Assembly (NCBI RefSeq): GCF_017255185.1
Contig: NZ_JAFKCZ010000001.1
Span: forward strand, 124,001 to 188,000
DNA from: Parahaliea mediterranea
GTDB taxonomy: Bacteria > Pseudomonadota > Gammaproteobacteria > Pseudomonadales > Halieaceae
DNA length: 64,000 nt
Reading direction: 5' to 3'
The notes under the pieces are model-generated. The model saw only the letters and a program-made list of their open reading frames with translations. It had not been told where the DNA came from and did no database searches. Positions 8,712-18,283 of the stretch are shown piece by piece (position 1 is the first letter of the stretch; each line of letters begins with the position of its first letter). Made by a program: the position numbers and the translations under genes.

Positions 8712-10724
8712 ATGTCGTCAAGCTTTTCATCAACAACGTCTTCGGATCCCACCTCGGCCGTGTTCGGCCGCCTGAGCTGGGACTCCATTCCCTACCACGA
8801 CCCGATCATTGTCGGCACCTTCGCGGTGGTGGCCATCGGCGGCGTCGCGCTGCTGGCCGCGCTCACCAAGTACAAGGTGTGGGGTTATCTGTGGAAGGAG
8901 TGGTTCACCAGTATTGACCACAAGAAAATTGGTGTGATGTACATGGTGCTGGGCATCATCATGCTGCTGCGCGGCTTTGCCGACGCCATCATGATGCGCC
9001 TGCACCAGGCCATGGCCTTCGGCGAGAACATGGGTTACCTGCCCCCGGATCACTACGACCAGATCTTCACCGCCCACGGCGTGATCATGATCTTCTTCGT
9101 GGCCATGCCCTTCGTGGTGGGCCTGATGAACTACATCGTGCCCCTGCAAATCGGCGCACGCGATGTGGCCTTTCCCTTCCTCAACAACTTCAGCTTCTGG
9201 ATGACCGCCTCCGGCGCGGTCCTCATCATGCTGTCGCTGTTCGTGGGGGAGTTCGCCAAGTCCGGCTGGCTGGCCTATCCACCATTGACGGGGATACTAC
9301 AGAGTCCGGGGGTCGGGGTGGACTACTACATCTGGGCGCTGCAGATCGCCGGGGTGGGCACGCTGCTGTCGGGGGTTAACTTCGTGGTGACCATCGTCAA
9401 GATGCGCGCTCCCGGCATGACCATGATGAAAATGCCGGTGTTCACCTGGACCGCCCTGTGCACCAACATCCTGATCGTGGCCTCATTCCCCATCCTGACC
9501 GCGGTGCTGGCGATGCTGTCCCTGGATCGCTACCTGGACATGCACTTCTTCACCAATGACATGGGCGGCAACGCCATGATGTACATCAACCTGATCTGGA
9601 TCTGGGGTCACCCGGAAGTGTACATCCTGATTCTGCCGATTTTCGGGGTGTTCTCTGAAATCGTGTCGACCTACAGCGGCAAGCGCCTGTTTGGTTACTC
9701 CTCCATGGTCTACGCCACGGTGGTGATTACCATCCTGTCCTACCTGGTGTGGCTGCATCACTTCTTCACCATGGGCTCGGGCCCCACGGTCAACAGCTTC
9801 TTCGGCATCACCACGATGATTATCTCGATCCCCACCGGGGCCAAGATATTCAACTGGCTGTTCACCATGTACCGCGGGCGCATCCAGTTCGACGTGCCCA
9901 TGCTGTGGACCATCGGCTTTATGGTCACCTTCGTGATCGGCGGCATGACCGGGGTCATGCTGGCGGTGCCCCCGGCGGACTTCGTGCTGCACAACAGCCT
10001 GTTCCTGATCGCCCACTTCCACAACGTGATTATCGGCGGCGTGGTCTTCGGGGTGTTCGCGGCCATCGCCTACTGGTACCCGAAAGTCACCGGCTACAAG
10101 CTCGACCCCTTCTGGGGCAAGGCCTCCTTCTGGTGTTGGCTGATTGGCTTCTACCTGGCCTTCATGCCGCTGTACGTGCTCGGCCTGATGGGCGTGACCC
10201 GCCGCGTGAGCCATTTCGAGGACGCCTCCCTGCAGATCTGGTTCCAGATCGCGGCGGTGGGCGCGGTGCTGATCGGCATCGGTATTGCCTGCTTCCTGAT
10301 CCAGCTCTACGTGAGCTACAAGAAGCGCGATCAGCTGCGCGATGAAACCGGCGACCCCTGGAACGGCCGCACCCTGGAGTGGTCAACCAGCTCGCCGCCG
10401 CCCCAGTACAACTTCGCCTTCACACCGCGCGTGCACGACAACGACGCCTGGTGGCAGATGAAGCAGCACGGCTACAAGGCGCCCCGTGAAGGATTCACCC
10501 CCATTCACATGCCCAAGAACACTGCCGCCGGTCTCGTATTGTCCGGGCTCAGCACGGTCTTTGGCTTCGCCATGATCTGGTACATCTGGTGGTTGGCGGG
10601 CCTGTCCTTCGCGGCCCTGGTCATCTGTACGATCATTCACACCTTCAACTACAAGCGTGACTACTACATTCCCGTGGAAGAGGTGGAGAAGGTGGAGCGG
10701 CAACGTGCGGAGGTACTGGCCTGA
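8712..10724 (+). CDS. cyoB: Cytochrome bo-type quinol oxidase subunit I
   Basis: The 670-residue catalytic heme-copper subunit, which oxidises ubiquinol and reduces O2 to water while pumping protons. About fifteen membrane helices are present. [12 protein letters not shown] carries the CuB histidine and cross-linked tyrosine. [10 protein letters not shown] holds two CuB His ligands, and [11 protein letters not shown] carries the heme ligands. Its stop overlaps the start of cyoC (TGATG). Confidence 0.97.
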   Translation: MSSSFSSTTSSDPTSAVFGRLSWDSIPYHDPIIVGTFAVVAIGGVALLAALTKYKVWGYLWKEWFTSIDHKKIGVMYMVLGIIMLLRGFADAIMMRLHQAMAFGENMGYLPPDHYDQIFTAHGVIMIFFVAMPFVVGLMNYIVPLQIGARDVAFPFLNNFSFWMTASGAVLIMLSLFVGEFAKSGWLAYPPLTGILQSPGVGVDYYIWALQIAGVGTLLSGVNFVVTIVKMRAPGMTMMKMPVFTWTALCTNILIVASFPILTAVLAMLSLDRYLDMHFFTNDMGGNAMMYINLIWIWGHPEVYILILPIFGVFSEIVSTYSGKRLFGYSSMVYATVVITILSYLVWLHHFFTMGSGPTVNSFFGITTMIISIPTGAKIFNWLFTMYRGRIQFDVPMLWTIGFMVTFVIGGMTGVMLAVPPADFVLHNSLFLIAHFHNVIIGGVVFGVFAAIAYWYPKVTGYKLDPFWGKASFWCWLIGFYLAFMPLYVLGLMGVTRRVSHFEDASLQIWFQIAAVGAVLIGIGIACFLIQLYVSYKKRDQLRDETGDPWNGRTLEWSTSSPPPQYNFAFTPRVHDNDAWWQMKQHGYKAPREGFTPIHMPKNTAAGLVLSGLSTVFGFAMIWYIWWLAGLSFAALVICTIIHTFNYKRDYYIPVEEVEKVERQRAEVLA

Positions 10725-11353
10725 TGAGCAATACAGCGACAATCCCCGCCGGCAACGGCGACAAGCTGGACTTCCTGGTACGCGGCGAACACCACGTGCC
10801 CCAGGGTACCCTGCTGGGCTTCTGGATCTACCTGATGAGCGACTGCCTCATCTTCGCCGCGCTGTTCGCCACCTACGGCGTGTTGAGCTTGAACTTCGCC
10901 GGCGGCCCGACCGGCGGCGACCTGTTCGATCTCAAGCTGGTGGCCCTGAACACGGCGTTCCTGTTGATCTCGTCGATCACCTACGGTTTCGCGGTGCTGA
11001 AGATGCAGATGAACAGCCTGCGCGGCACCATTGGCTGGCTGGCGGTGACCGGCGTGTTTGGCCTGGCCTTCCTGGCGGTGGAGCTGTACGAGTTCTACCA
11101 CATGATCCACCTCGGCGCCGGCCCCCAGCGCAGTGGTTTCCTGACCGCCTTCTTTGCCCTGGTCGGCACCCACGGCCTGCACGTGACCTTCGGCTGCATC
11201 TGGCTGGTCACTCTGCTGCTGCAATTGCGCAAGCACGGTCTGATCCAGGCCAACCGCCGGCGGGTGTTCTGCCTGTCGATGTTCTGGCACTTCCTGGATG
11301 TGATCTGGATCGGTGTCTTTACCTATGTCTACCTGATGGGATCGATGATATGA
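10724..11353 (+). CDS. cyoC: Cytochrome bo-type quinol oxidase subunit III
   Basis: A 209-residue subunit III with five predicted membrane helices. Typical motifs are WIYLMSDCLIFAALFATY, the glutamate-containing LAVELYEFYHM, and HGLHVTFGCIWL. It stabilises the catalytic subunit in the inner membrane. It overlaps cyoB by 1 nt and cyoD by 4 nt, so translation is probably coupled. Confidence 0.96.
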   Translation: MSNTATIPAGNGDKLDFLVRGEHHVPQGTLLGFWIYLMSDCLIFAALFATYGVLSLNFAGGPTGGDLFDLKLVALNTAFLLISSITYGFAVLKMQMNSLRGTIGWLAVTGVFGLAFLAVELYEFYHMIHLGAGPQRSGFLTAFFALVGTHGLHVTFGCIWLVTLLLQLRKHGLIQANRRRVFCLSMFWHFLDVIWIGVFTYVYLMGSMI

Positions 11354-11697
11354 GCGAGCACGACCATCACGCCGAAGAGGCGCCCCACAGCACTTTCAAG
11401 GGCTATATGATCGGCTTTGTGGCCTCGGTCATCCTCACCGCCATTCCGTTCTGGCTGGTGATGAGTGATGTGCTCGATTCCCGCAATGCCACCGTGCTGG
11501 TCATCCTCGGTTTTGCCGTGGTGCAGATCGTGGTGCACATGATCTACTTCCTGCACATGGACTTCCAGGCCCAGGGCGGATGGACCATGTTGTCGTTGAT
11601 CTTCACCGTGGTCCTGGTATTTATCACCCTGTTCGGTTCCCTGTGGGTGATGTACCACATGAACGTGAACATGATGCCCTCCATGATGGGGGGCTGA
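11350..11697 (+). CDS. cyoD: Cytochrome bo-type quinol oxidase subunit IV
   Basis: A 115-residue small subunit with a His/acid-rich N-terminus (MSEHDHHAEEAPH) and three hydrophobic helices, including VVQIVVHMIYFLHMD, the hallmark of CyoD-type subunit IV. The start ATG overlaps the end of cyoC. No cyoE (heme O synthase) follows; the next gene is a SURF1 protein. Confidence 0.94.
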   Translation: MSEHDHHAEEAPHSTFKGYMIGFVASVILTAIPFWLVMSDVLDSRNATVLVILGFAVVQIVVHMIYFLHMDFQAQGGWTMLSLIFTVVLVFITLFGSLWVMYHMNVNMMPSMMGG

Positions 11698-11706
11698 CGG
11701 CGCGCC

Positions 11707-12450
11707 GTGAACGCCCTTGCGGAAAACGCCCGCCGGCCCGGCAGAGTGCTCCGGCGGGGCGTGCTGGCGGTGGCCGGCCTGCTGGCCTTTGCCGGCTTTC
11801 TGGCGCTGGGCAACTGGCAGCTTGAGCGGCGGGTGTGGAAACTGGACCTCATCGAGCGGGTCAACGCGCGGGTCGATGCGCCGGCGGTGACGGCTCCGGA
11901 CCGGGCCCGCTTCACCCCCGAACACGATGAATACCGGCATGTATCGGTCCGCGGCCGGTTCCTGGCCGGGCGCGATACGCGGGTGGCGAGCGCCACCGAG
12001 CTGGGTACCGGCTACTGGGTGCTAACGCCGCTGAGTCGGATCGACGGTAGCCTGGTGCTCATCAACCGGGGCTTCGTCGGCCAGGGCGTCGAGCCGGCGC
12101 CGGTTCCCGCCGGCGAGGTGCGCGTCGAAGGGCTGTTGCGCCTGTCCGAGCCCGGCGGCGGCGTGCTGCGCGAGAACGAACCCGGCGCCGATCGATGGTA
12201 TTCGCGCGACGTCGATGCCCTCGCCGCCCATCTGCGACTCGATGATGTCGCGCCGTATTTTATCGACGCCCACGCGGGAGCCCCGGGCAGTCCCGGCGGC
12301 GACGGGCCGGTGGGTGGCTTGACCGTGATCAGTTTCCACAATAGCCACCTGGTATACGCCCTCACCTGGTACGGTCTGGCGGCGATGGTGATCGGCGCCG
12401 CGGTGGTGGTGATCCGCGAGGAGCGCCGGCGTGGAGCGGGCGCCTCCTAG
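11707..12450 (+). CDS. SURF1-family oxidase biogenesis protein
   Basis: A 247-residue inner-membrane protein with one helix near each end (residues about 18-35 and 215-235) and a periplasmic domain between. SURF1 signatures are FLALGNWQLERRVWK at the start, GTGYWVLTPL and INRGFVG in the middle, and HLVYALTWYGLAAM near the end. SURF1 assists heme insertion into heme-copper oxidases. The start is a GTG at 11707, 9 bp after cyoD, so it is probably co-transcribed and serves this Cyo oxidase. Confidence 0.92.
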   Translation: MNALAENARRPGRVLRRGVLAVAGLLAFAGFLALGNWQLERRVWKLDLIERVNARVDAPAVTAPDRARFTPEHDEYRHVSVRGRFLAGRDTRVASATELGTGYWVLTPLSRIDGSLVLINRGFVGQGVEPAPVPAGEVRVEGLLRLSEPGGGVLRENEPGADRWYSRDVDALAAHLRLDDVAPYFIDAHAGAPGSPGGDGPVGGLTVISFHNSHLVYALTWYGLAAMVIGAAVVVIREERRRGAGAS

Positions 12451-12466
12451 CTCTTCGAGCCATTTA

Positions 12467-12505
12467 CCATAGCCCTTCGCCATAGCTCTTCACCATAGCT
12501 CTTCA
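12467..12505 (+). repeat. Short tandem repeat, three 13-bp units
   Basis: Three consecutive copies of CCATAGCTCTTCA (the first with two substitutions) run from 12467 to 12505, with degenerate extensions on both sides. They lie between the SURF1 gene and regB. The array may arise from slippage or serve as a regulatory spacer; no function is evident. Confidence 0.65.
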
Positions 12506-12596
12506 CCTTAGCCCGGCAAACGGCTGCGACCTTCCCGCTCCGTGCGTATACTGGGCTCCCCGATAAAAACAGCGGAAGACTGAAGAGGCCGCGCCC

Positions 12597-13925
12597 ATGA
12601 TCGCTTCTCCCGCGCCGGTCGGCGTCGGCCGGCAGTCCGCCGCCCCGTCGCTGGCTGGCGACAACGACGACATCGTCGGCAAGAACATGCGCCAGCTGAT
12701 CCAGTTGCGTTGGATGGCCGTGCTCGGTCAGCTGCTCACCATTTTGGTGACTCACTACGGCTTCAAGGTCGCACTGCCCCTGCAGCTGATGCTGGGTGTC
12801 CTGGGCGCGCTGGTGGCGTTTAACTTTATCAGTCTGTTGCGCCTGCGTATCGGTTTCAGGGTCTATCCGGTCGAGCTGTTCGTGGCCCTGTTGGTGGACA
12901 TGGGCACGTTGACGCTCCAGCTGTACTTGAGCGGCGGTGCCACCAACCCCTTTGTTTTCCTCTACCTGCTGCAAGTCGGCCTGGCGGCGGTGCTGCTGCC
13001 GACACCCTATGCCTGGACGCTGCTGGGGGTGGCGACGGCCTGCTTCCTGTGGCTGGCGGTGGCGGGGCAGCCGCTGGCCCTGCCCCAGGACTTTCACCGT
13101 GGCCTGGGCAGCGTTTACGTCGAAGGCATGCTGATCTGCTTCATGCTCAACGCGGTATTGCTGCTGGTGTTTATCACCCGCATTATCAAGACGCAGCGCG
13201 AGCGCGACGCGCGCCTGGCGGAGCTGCGACAGCGGGCGACGGAAAAAGAGCACATCGTGCGCATGGGCCTGCTGGCCTCCGGCGCGGCCCACGAGCTGGG
13301 CACGCCCTTGTCCACCATCGCGGTCATCCTCGGCGACTGGCGCTATATGCCGGCTTTTACCTCGGACCCCGATCTCTATCAGGAAATCCAGGAGATGCAG
13401 GCCCAGGTGCAGCGCTGCAAGAGCATTGTCAGCGACATTCTGCTAAGCGCGGGGGAAACCCGCGGCGAGTCGTCGGAGGAAACCACGGTCTGTGAATTCC
13501 TGGATGAACTGGTGGATGAGTGGAAGGCCAGCCGGCCGGTGACACACCTGAGTTACGACAATCACTTCGGTGAAGACCTGGATATCGCCTCCGACTCCGT
13601 GCTGAAACAAACCCTGACCAACCTGTTGGACAACGCGCTGGAGGCCTCGCCCGAATGGGTGGGGCTTGAGGCGGCGCGCAGGGACGATACACTGCAGGTG
13701 ATTGTGCGCGACCGCGGGCCGGGCTTTTCCCCGGAGATGCTCGAGCGCTTGGGGCGTCCCTACCAATCCACCAAGGGGCGCGCCGGGGGCGGCGTGGGCT
13801 TGTTCCTGGTGGTCAATGTCACCCACACCCTGGGCGGCGAGGTGCGGGCGCGCAACAACCCCCAGGGCGGTGCCGAGGTCACCTTGAGCCTGCCGCTGGC
13901 GGCGCTGGAACTGGATGAAGACTGA
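12597..13925 (+). CDS. regB: RegB/PrrB-type redox sensor histidine kinase
   Basis: A 442-residue membrane kinase with about six N-terminal helices. It has the RegB quinone/redox-box sequence GGATNPF (113-119), H-box GAAHELGTPLST with His232 as phospho-acceptor, a Cys at 274 (QVQRCKSIV) matching the redox-active cysteine of RegB, and N (NLLDNALEAS) and G (GGGVGLFLV) boxes. RegB/PrrB proteins sense the redox state of the respiratory chain and phosphorylate RegA. Placement directly downstream of cyo-SURF1 fits control of terminal oxidases. The symbol is assigned by family likeness. Confidence 0.9.
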   Translation: MIASPAPVGVGRQSAAPSLAGDNDDIVGKNMRQLIQLRWMAVLGQLLTILVTHYGFKVALPLQLMLGVLGALVAFNFISLLRLRIGFRVYPVELFVALLVDMGTLTLQLYLSGGATNPFVFLYLLQVGLAAVLLPTPYAWTLLGVATACFLWLAVAGQPLALPQDFHRGLGSVYVEGMLICFMLNAVLLLVFITRIIKTQRERDARLAELRQRATEKEHIVRMGLLASGAAHELGTPLSTIAVILGDWRYMPAFTSDPDLYQEIQEMQAQVQRCKSIVSDILLSAGETRGESSEETTVCEFLDELVDEWKASRPVTHLSYDNHFGEDLDIASDSVLKQTLTNLLDNALEASPEWVGLEAARRDDTLQVIVRDRGPGFSPEMLERLGRPYQSTKGRAGGGVGLFLVVNVTHTLGGEVRARNNPQGGAEVTLSLPLAALELDED

Positions 13926-13962
13926 GACGGCGCCGGTCATTGGCAACGACAAGGAGTGAGAT

Positions 13963-14517
13963 GTGGCCGAGGTAGAGGCAGACAACAGTGGTCGCACGCT
14001 GATCCTGATCGAGGACGATGCCGCCTTCGCCCGTACCCTGGGGCGCTCCTTCGAGCGCCGCGGCTACCGCGTGCTGAACGCCAACAGCCTGGAGACGGCG
14101 CTTCCGCTACTGGAGGATCACCAGCCGGGGTACGCGGTGGTGGACCTGAAGCTGGAGGGAGAAGCCTCGGGCCTCGCCTGCGTGCAGGCCCTGCACAAAC
14201 ACGACCCGGAAATGTTGATCGTGGTGCTTACCGGCTATGCCAGTATCGCCACCGCGGTGGAGGCGGTGAAGCTCGGCGCCTGTCACTACCTCGCCAAACC
14301 CTCCAACACCGACGATATCGAAGCGGCCTTCAATGGCGCCGAGGGCAACGTCGATGTCGAAATCAGCGGGCGCGCCACCTCGATCAAAACCCTGGAGTGG
14401 GAGCGTATCCACGAGACCCTGGCCGAAACCGGCTTCAATATTTCCGAAACCGCCCGCCGCCTGGGCATGCACCGGCGCACCCTGGCGCGCAAGCTGGCCA
14501 AGCAGCAGGTGAAGTAG
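13963..14517 (+). CDS. regA: RegA/PrrA/ActR-type response regulator
   Basis: A 184-residue regulator. The receiver domain has acidic residues in LIEDDA, phospho-acceptor Asp61, Thr91 (VLTGYAS) and Lys113 (YLAKP). A short linker leads to a Fis-like helix-turn-helix (ISETARRLGMHRRTLARKL), the compact arrangement of RegA. The start is a GTG at 13963 after AAGGAG; the overlapping ATG at 13961 is in another frame. It lies 37 bp after regB as its cognate partner. Confidence 0.92.
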   Translation: MAEVEADNSGRTLILIEDDAAFARTLGRSFERRGYRVLNANSLETALPLLEDHQPGYAVVDLKLEGEASGLACVQALHKHDPEMLIVVLTGYASIATAVEAVKLGACHYLAKPSNTDDIEAAFNGAEGNVDVEISGRATSIKTLEWERIHETLAETGFNISETARRLGMHRRTLARKLAKQQVK

Positions 14518-14535
14518 GGCTCTGGCCGGCCGCCG

Positions 14536-15717
14536 TCAGGCGCTGTAGCGCCGCGACCATAGCATGCACGCAAAACTGATCACCGCGCAGGCGGCAATGC
14601 AGGCGGTGACGCTGACCAACGTTTCCGGCAGCAGGTTGCTAAGGGCGCTGGCGACGCCCCCCAGGCCGAACTGCGCCGCGCCCATCACCGCCGTGGCGGA
14701 GGCCGCGCTGCGCGGAAAGTTGTCCAGGTAGGAGGCCTGGATATTGGGGCTGATCGCCCCCAGGGTGCCGGCGTAGAGCATCATTACCGGCAGGAAGGCC
14801 TCCACCGGCCAGGCGAGGAGGGCGGCGCACAGCAACAGCAGGCCGCTGCACGATTGCAGGCAGGTGGCGCCCAGCATGATCCGGGCTGGGGGTAGCCAGT
14901 TCAGGAGGATGCGATTGAGCAGGTTGCAGGCAAATATCGCGACAATATTGCAGGCGAACAGCAGGGTAAACGCTCCCCGCGACTGCTCAAAGTGGCCCTG
15001 GTAGATAAACGAGGCGTAGGTGACGAAGATGATGAGTCCGCCGAAGGACGCCGTTTGCCAGAAGATATAGGGTCGCGCGTCGGCGGTGCGCAGCACGCCC
15101 AGGTAGCGGCCCAGCACGCCCACGCCGTCCGCGCCCTGCCGCGGCTTGTGGGGGCCGCGAAACACCGTGGCCGCCAGCAGCGGCAGCAGGCAGAGCGCGT
15201 AGCTGCCGAGGCAGACAAACACCAGTCCCCAGGTGCCCAGCTCCAGCAGTGCGGCGCCGATGGCCGGGGCGATGGCCGGAGCGACGATGGCCACCATGCC
15301 GATCATCGAAAACAGCTTTGCCGCCTGCACGCCGTGCACCCGGTCGCGTACCAGTGCCGGAATCGAGACCCCGGTCCAGCCGCCACCCAGCGATTGCAGG
15401 AAGCGCCCCAGCAGGAGCATGTTCATGCTCTCCACGCTGGCCAGGAAAAAACTGGCCGCGGCGAAAATGCACAGTCCGGTCGCCAGTACGCGACGTCGGC
15501 CGTAGCGGTCCGATAGCGCCCCCCCCGTAAGCTGCCCCAGGGCGAAACCCACCATATAGATGGAAATACTGAGGGACACCTCGTGGATGGTGACGCCCAG
15601 GGACGCGGCGATCAGCGGAAACGCCGGGAGGTAGGTGTCGATGGCGAAGGGGCCCAGCATCATGGTGAGGCCGAGCGCAAACACCACCGACAGGGGTATG
15701 CTGGATGACTGGGTCAT
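14536..15717 (-). CDS. Bcr/CflA-type multidrug efflux MFS transporter
   Basis: A 393-residue, twelve-helix DHA1-family drug/H+ antiporter. The Bcr/CflA signature is seen in MLGPFAIDTYLPAFP and GQLTGGALSDRYGRRRVL (MFS motif A), with ALVRDRV in helix 4-5. The ATG at 15717 begins the first helix; the open frame extends to 15819 but the added residues do not look membrane-like. It is divergent from the tetR-aidB pair, whose operator lies in the shared intergenic region, so it may be a target of that TetR protein. Confidence 0.88.
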   Translation of the reverse strand: MTQSSSIPLSVVFALGLTMMLGPFAIDTYLPAFPLIAASLGVTIHEVSLSISIYMVGFALGQLTGGALSDRYGRRRVLATGLCIFAAASFFLASVESMNMLLLGRFLQSLGGGWTGVSIPALVRDRVHGVQAAKLFSMIGMVAIVAPAIAPAIGAALLELGTWGLVFVCLGSYALCLLPLLAATVFRGPHKPRQGADGVGVLGRYLGVLRTADARPYIFWQTASFGGLIIFVTYASFIYQGHFEQSRGAFTLLFACNIVAIFACNLLNRILLNWLPPARIMLGATCLQSCSGLLLLCAALLAWPVEAFLPVMMLYAGTLGAISPNIQASYLDNFPRSAASATAVMGAAQFGLGGVASALSNLLPETLVSVTACIAACAVISFACMLWSRRYSA

Positions 15718-15901
15718 GATCCCGCCGGGGTCTGTGGTGAACGGTGGAGGGCCGGAGTTGCCGTGGCTGCGCCGGGCGACTGCCCTGTGCCCGCGTATTC
15801 TACTAGACGGGGGTGTCACTTCCGACCACTGGGAATGTGAAAGTTGCAGTCTCGGCTGCGGATCGTGGCCGCGGTGGCCGAATCGGGAGGCTTGTTCAAT
15901 G

Positions 15902-15921
15902 AAGTGAACTATGGTTCACTT
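15902..15921. promoter_or_regulatory. Perfect 20-bp operator-like palindrome upstream of tetR-aidB
   Basis: AAGTGAAC-TATG-GTTCACTT has two perfect 8-bp arms around a 4-bp centre and lies 32 bp before the tetR start codon. Size and position are typical of TetR-family autoregulatory operators. Binding by the adjacent TetR protein is inferred. Confidence 0.75.
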
Positions 15922-15953
15922 CTTGGCTCGAGATATGGAATCGGAACCTCATC

Positions 15954-16589
15954 ATGGCCTATCGGGCAACCGCCAGGACCGAGGCGCGCCGCGCCGAAGT
16001 GCGCGAGCGCATTCTGCGCTCCGCCCGCGCCCTGGTGGGGGAGCGGGGCTTTGCCGGCGTGTCGATGCTCGCCCTGGCGCGTGGCGCGGGTATCGCCACC
16101 GGCACGCTGTACCGCTACTTCCCGTCCAAGACCGATCTCTGCGTGGAATTGTTCCGGCTGGCGACCCGCCGCGAGGTGGAGGCCGTGCGCGCGGCGATGG
16201 CGGCTCCCGGGGTGGCCACCGCGAAACTGGCCCGGGGGGTCGAAATGTACGGGGAGCGGGCGCTGCGCAGTGGGCGCCTGGCCTACGCCCTGATCGCCGA
16301 GCCACTGGCGCCCGAGCTGGAAACCGAGCGCCTGCGCTACCGGGCCACCTGGCGTGAGATATGGGCGGCGGTCATCGCCGCCGGCGTCGACGCCGGCGAG
16401 TTGCCGCCGCAGCCGGTGGCGTTCACTGCCGCGGCCATTGTCGGCGCGTTGGCGGAGGCGGTGGTGCCGTCGCCGGAAGTGCCGCACTCGGATGTGACGC
16501 TGTCGTCCCGGGCCCGTATCGAGGCCAGTGTCAATTTTATTCTCAATGCCGTGAACGGCAATTATGGAGTTGAGCATGGACAGAGTTGA
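15954..16589 (+). CDS. TetR-family transcriptional regulator
   Basis: A 211-residue regulator. The N-terminal HTH is clear: RERILRSARALVGERGFAGVS, then LARGAGIATGTLYRYFPSKTDL, the TetR recognition helix with the invariant TLYxYFPSK. The C-terminal ligand domain is variable. The gene overlaps the start of the AidB-like acyl-CoA dehydrogenase by 14 bp, so the pair is translationally coupled; an acyl-CoA or fatty-acid ligand would fit. The 20-bp palindrome upstream is its likely operator. Confidence 0.92.
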   Translation: MAYRATARTEARRAEVRERILRSARALVGERGFAGVSMLALARGAGIATGTLYRYFPSKTDLCVELFRLATRREVEAVRAAMAAPGVATAKLARGVEMYGERALRSGRLAYALIAEPLAPELETERLRYRATWREIWAAVIAAGVDAGELPPQPVAFTAAAIVGALAEAVVPSPEVPHSDVTLSSRARIEASVNFILNAVNGNYGVEHGQS

Positions 16590-18240
16590 ATCCGCGACCC
16601 TGGCGGAAACCCACGAGGTGACCAACCAGGTCCACACCTTGCAAGATTACAACCTGTACCGCGCCGACCGGGCGCTGGTGGACGCGGTACAGCGGGAGGG
16701 CGCCGCGGCCGCCGACGCCGAGCTGACGCGGTTTGGCGAGCTGTGTGGCCGCCCCGATATCATCGAGTGGGGTTTCCAGGCCAACGAGCAGCCGCCGACC
16801 TTTCGCAGCCACAACCGGCAGGGACAGCGCACCGACGAGGTGAGCTTTCACCCGGCCTATCACCAGCTGATGGCGCAGGCTATCGGCCACCAGTTGCACT
16901 GCCTGCCCTGGACCTCCGGGCGCGGCGATGGTCACGTGACGCGCGCGGCGCTGTTCTACCTGCAAACCCAGGTGGAGGCCGGGCACGGCTGCCCGATTTC
17001 GATGACCCTGGCGGCCCGGCCCACGCTGGAAAAGCAGCCGGATATCGCGGCCGAGTGGCTGCCGCGTGTCTACAGCCGCGACTACGACCCCCGCAACATA
17101 CCCGCCGCGGACAAGCGCGGCGTGACCATCGGCATGGCAATGACCGAGAAGCAGGGCGGCTCCGACGTGCGGGTGAATACCACGCGCGCCTTCCCGGTCG
17201 GGCAGCCCGGGGGCGGCCAGCCCTACGAGCTGGTGGGGCACAAGTATTTTGTCTCGGCGCCGATGTCGGACGCCTTTCTGGTCCTGGCCCAGGCCAAGGG
17301 CGGCATGTCCTGCTTCCTGGTGCCGCGCTGGCGCCCGGACGGCAGCAAGAACCCGATCCAGCTGCAGCAGCTCAAGCGCAAGATGGGCAATGTTTCCAAC
17401 GCCTCCAGCGAAACCGAGCTGCGCGGCGCCCTGGGCTGGCTGGTGGGCGACGAGGGGCGCGGGGTGGCCAATATCATCGAGATGGTGGCCCTGACGCGCT
17501 ACGACTGCATGATCGGTTCCTCCGCCGGCATGCGCCAGGCGGTGGCCCAGGCCACCCACCACTGCGCCGAGCGCAGCGCCTTTGGCAGGAAATTGGTGGA
17601 CCAGCCCTTGATGCAGAACGTGCTGGCGGACATGGCGCTGGAGGCCGAGGCGGCCATCGCCCTGACCCTGCGCCTGGGCCGCGCGCTGGACAACGGTGCC
17701 GATGAGCACGAGACGAAGCTGACCCGTATCGCCACCGGCATCGGCAAGTACTGGATCTGCAAGCGCGCGCCGCAGCTGGCCTACGAATCCATGGAGTGCC
17801 TGGGCGGCATGGGCGTGATGGACGACACCATCATGCCGCGCCTCTACCGCGAGGCGCCGATCAACGCCATCTGGGAGGGCAGCGGCAACGTGCAGTGCCT
17901 GGATTTGCTGCGGGTGATGCAGCGCAACCCCGAGTGCCTCGAGGCCCTGTTTGCGGAACTGGGCGCGGCGCGCGGCGAGAACCGTCTCTACGACCGCCAC
18001 CTGGAGCGCCTGCAAGGCGATTTGGCGGCGATGGACCAGGTGGAGTATCGGGCCCGCAACCTGGTGGAGCGGGCGGCGGTTGCCCTGCAGGCCAGCGTGC
18101 TGCTGCGCGGTGGCAACGATCGGGTGGCCCAGGCCTTTTGCGACGCCCGGCTCGCCGCCGACCGTGGCCAGCTCTACGGCAACCTGCCCACCGGTATCGA
18201 TGCGGCGGCGCTGGTGGCGCGGGCGCGGCCCGGGGCCTAG
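16576..18240 (+). CDS. AidB-type acyl-CoA dehydrogenase
   Basis: A 554-residue flavoprotein, longer than ordinary acyl-CoA dehydrogenases (about 390) and matching the AidB subfamily. Features are the N-terminal AidB-like segment (THEVTNQV, WGFQANEQPPTF), MAMTEKQGGSDVRVNTT for FAD binding, RYDCMIGSSAGMRQAV, and the C-terminal ESMECLGGMGVMDDTIMPRLYREAPINAIWEGSGN. E. coli AidB is induced by alkylation stress; paralogues act on branched acyl-CoAs. The ATG at 16576 has GGAG 6 nt upstream and is preferred over 16564. Confidence 0.9.
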   Translation: MDRVESATLAETHEVTNQVHTLQDYNLYRADRALVDAVQREGAAAADAELTRFGELCGRPDIIEWGFQANEQPPTFRSHNRQGQRTDEVSFHPAYHQLMAQAIGHQLHCLPWTSGRGDGHVTRAALFYLQTQVEAGHGCPISMTLAARPTLEKQPDIAAEWLPRVYSRDYDPRNIPAADKRGVTIGMAMTEKQGGSDVRVNTTRAFPVGQPGGGQPYELVGHKYFVSAPMSDAFLVLAQAKGGMSCFLVPRWRPDGSKNPIQLQQLKRKMGNVSNASSETELRGALGWLVGDEGRGVANIIEMVALTRYDCMIGSSAGMRQAVAQATHHCAERSAFGRKLVDQPLMQNVLADMALEAEAAIALTLRLGRALDNGADEHETKLTRIATGIGKYWICKRAPQLAYESMECLGGMGVMDDTIMPRLYREAPINAIWEGSGNVQCLDLLRVMQRNPECLEALFAELGAARGENRLYDRHLERLQGDLAAMDQVEYRARNLVERAAVALQASVLLRGGNDRVAQAFCDARLAADRGQLYGNLPTGIDAAALVARARPGA

Positions 18241-18283
18241 AGGAGCCGGCTGCCTCCGCTGACCCGCGCCCCCGGCGCAGGTT

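Noticed and set aside
12454-12520. CRISPR-like array
   Set aside because: Units are 13 bp and contiguous without spacers, so it is a simple tandem repeat.
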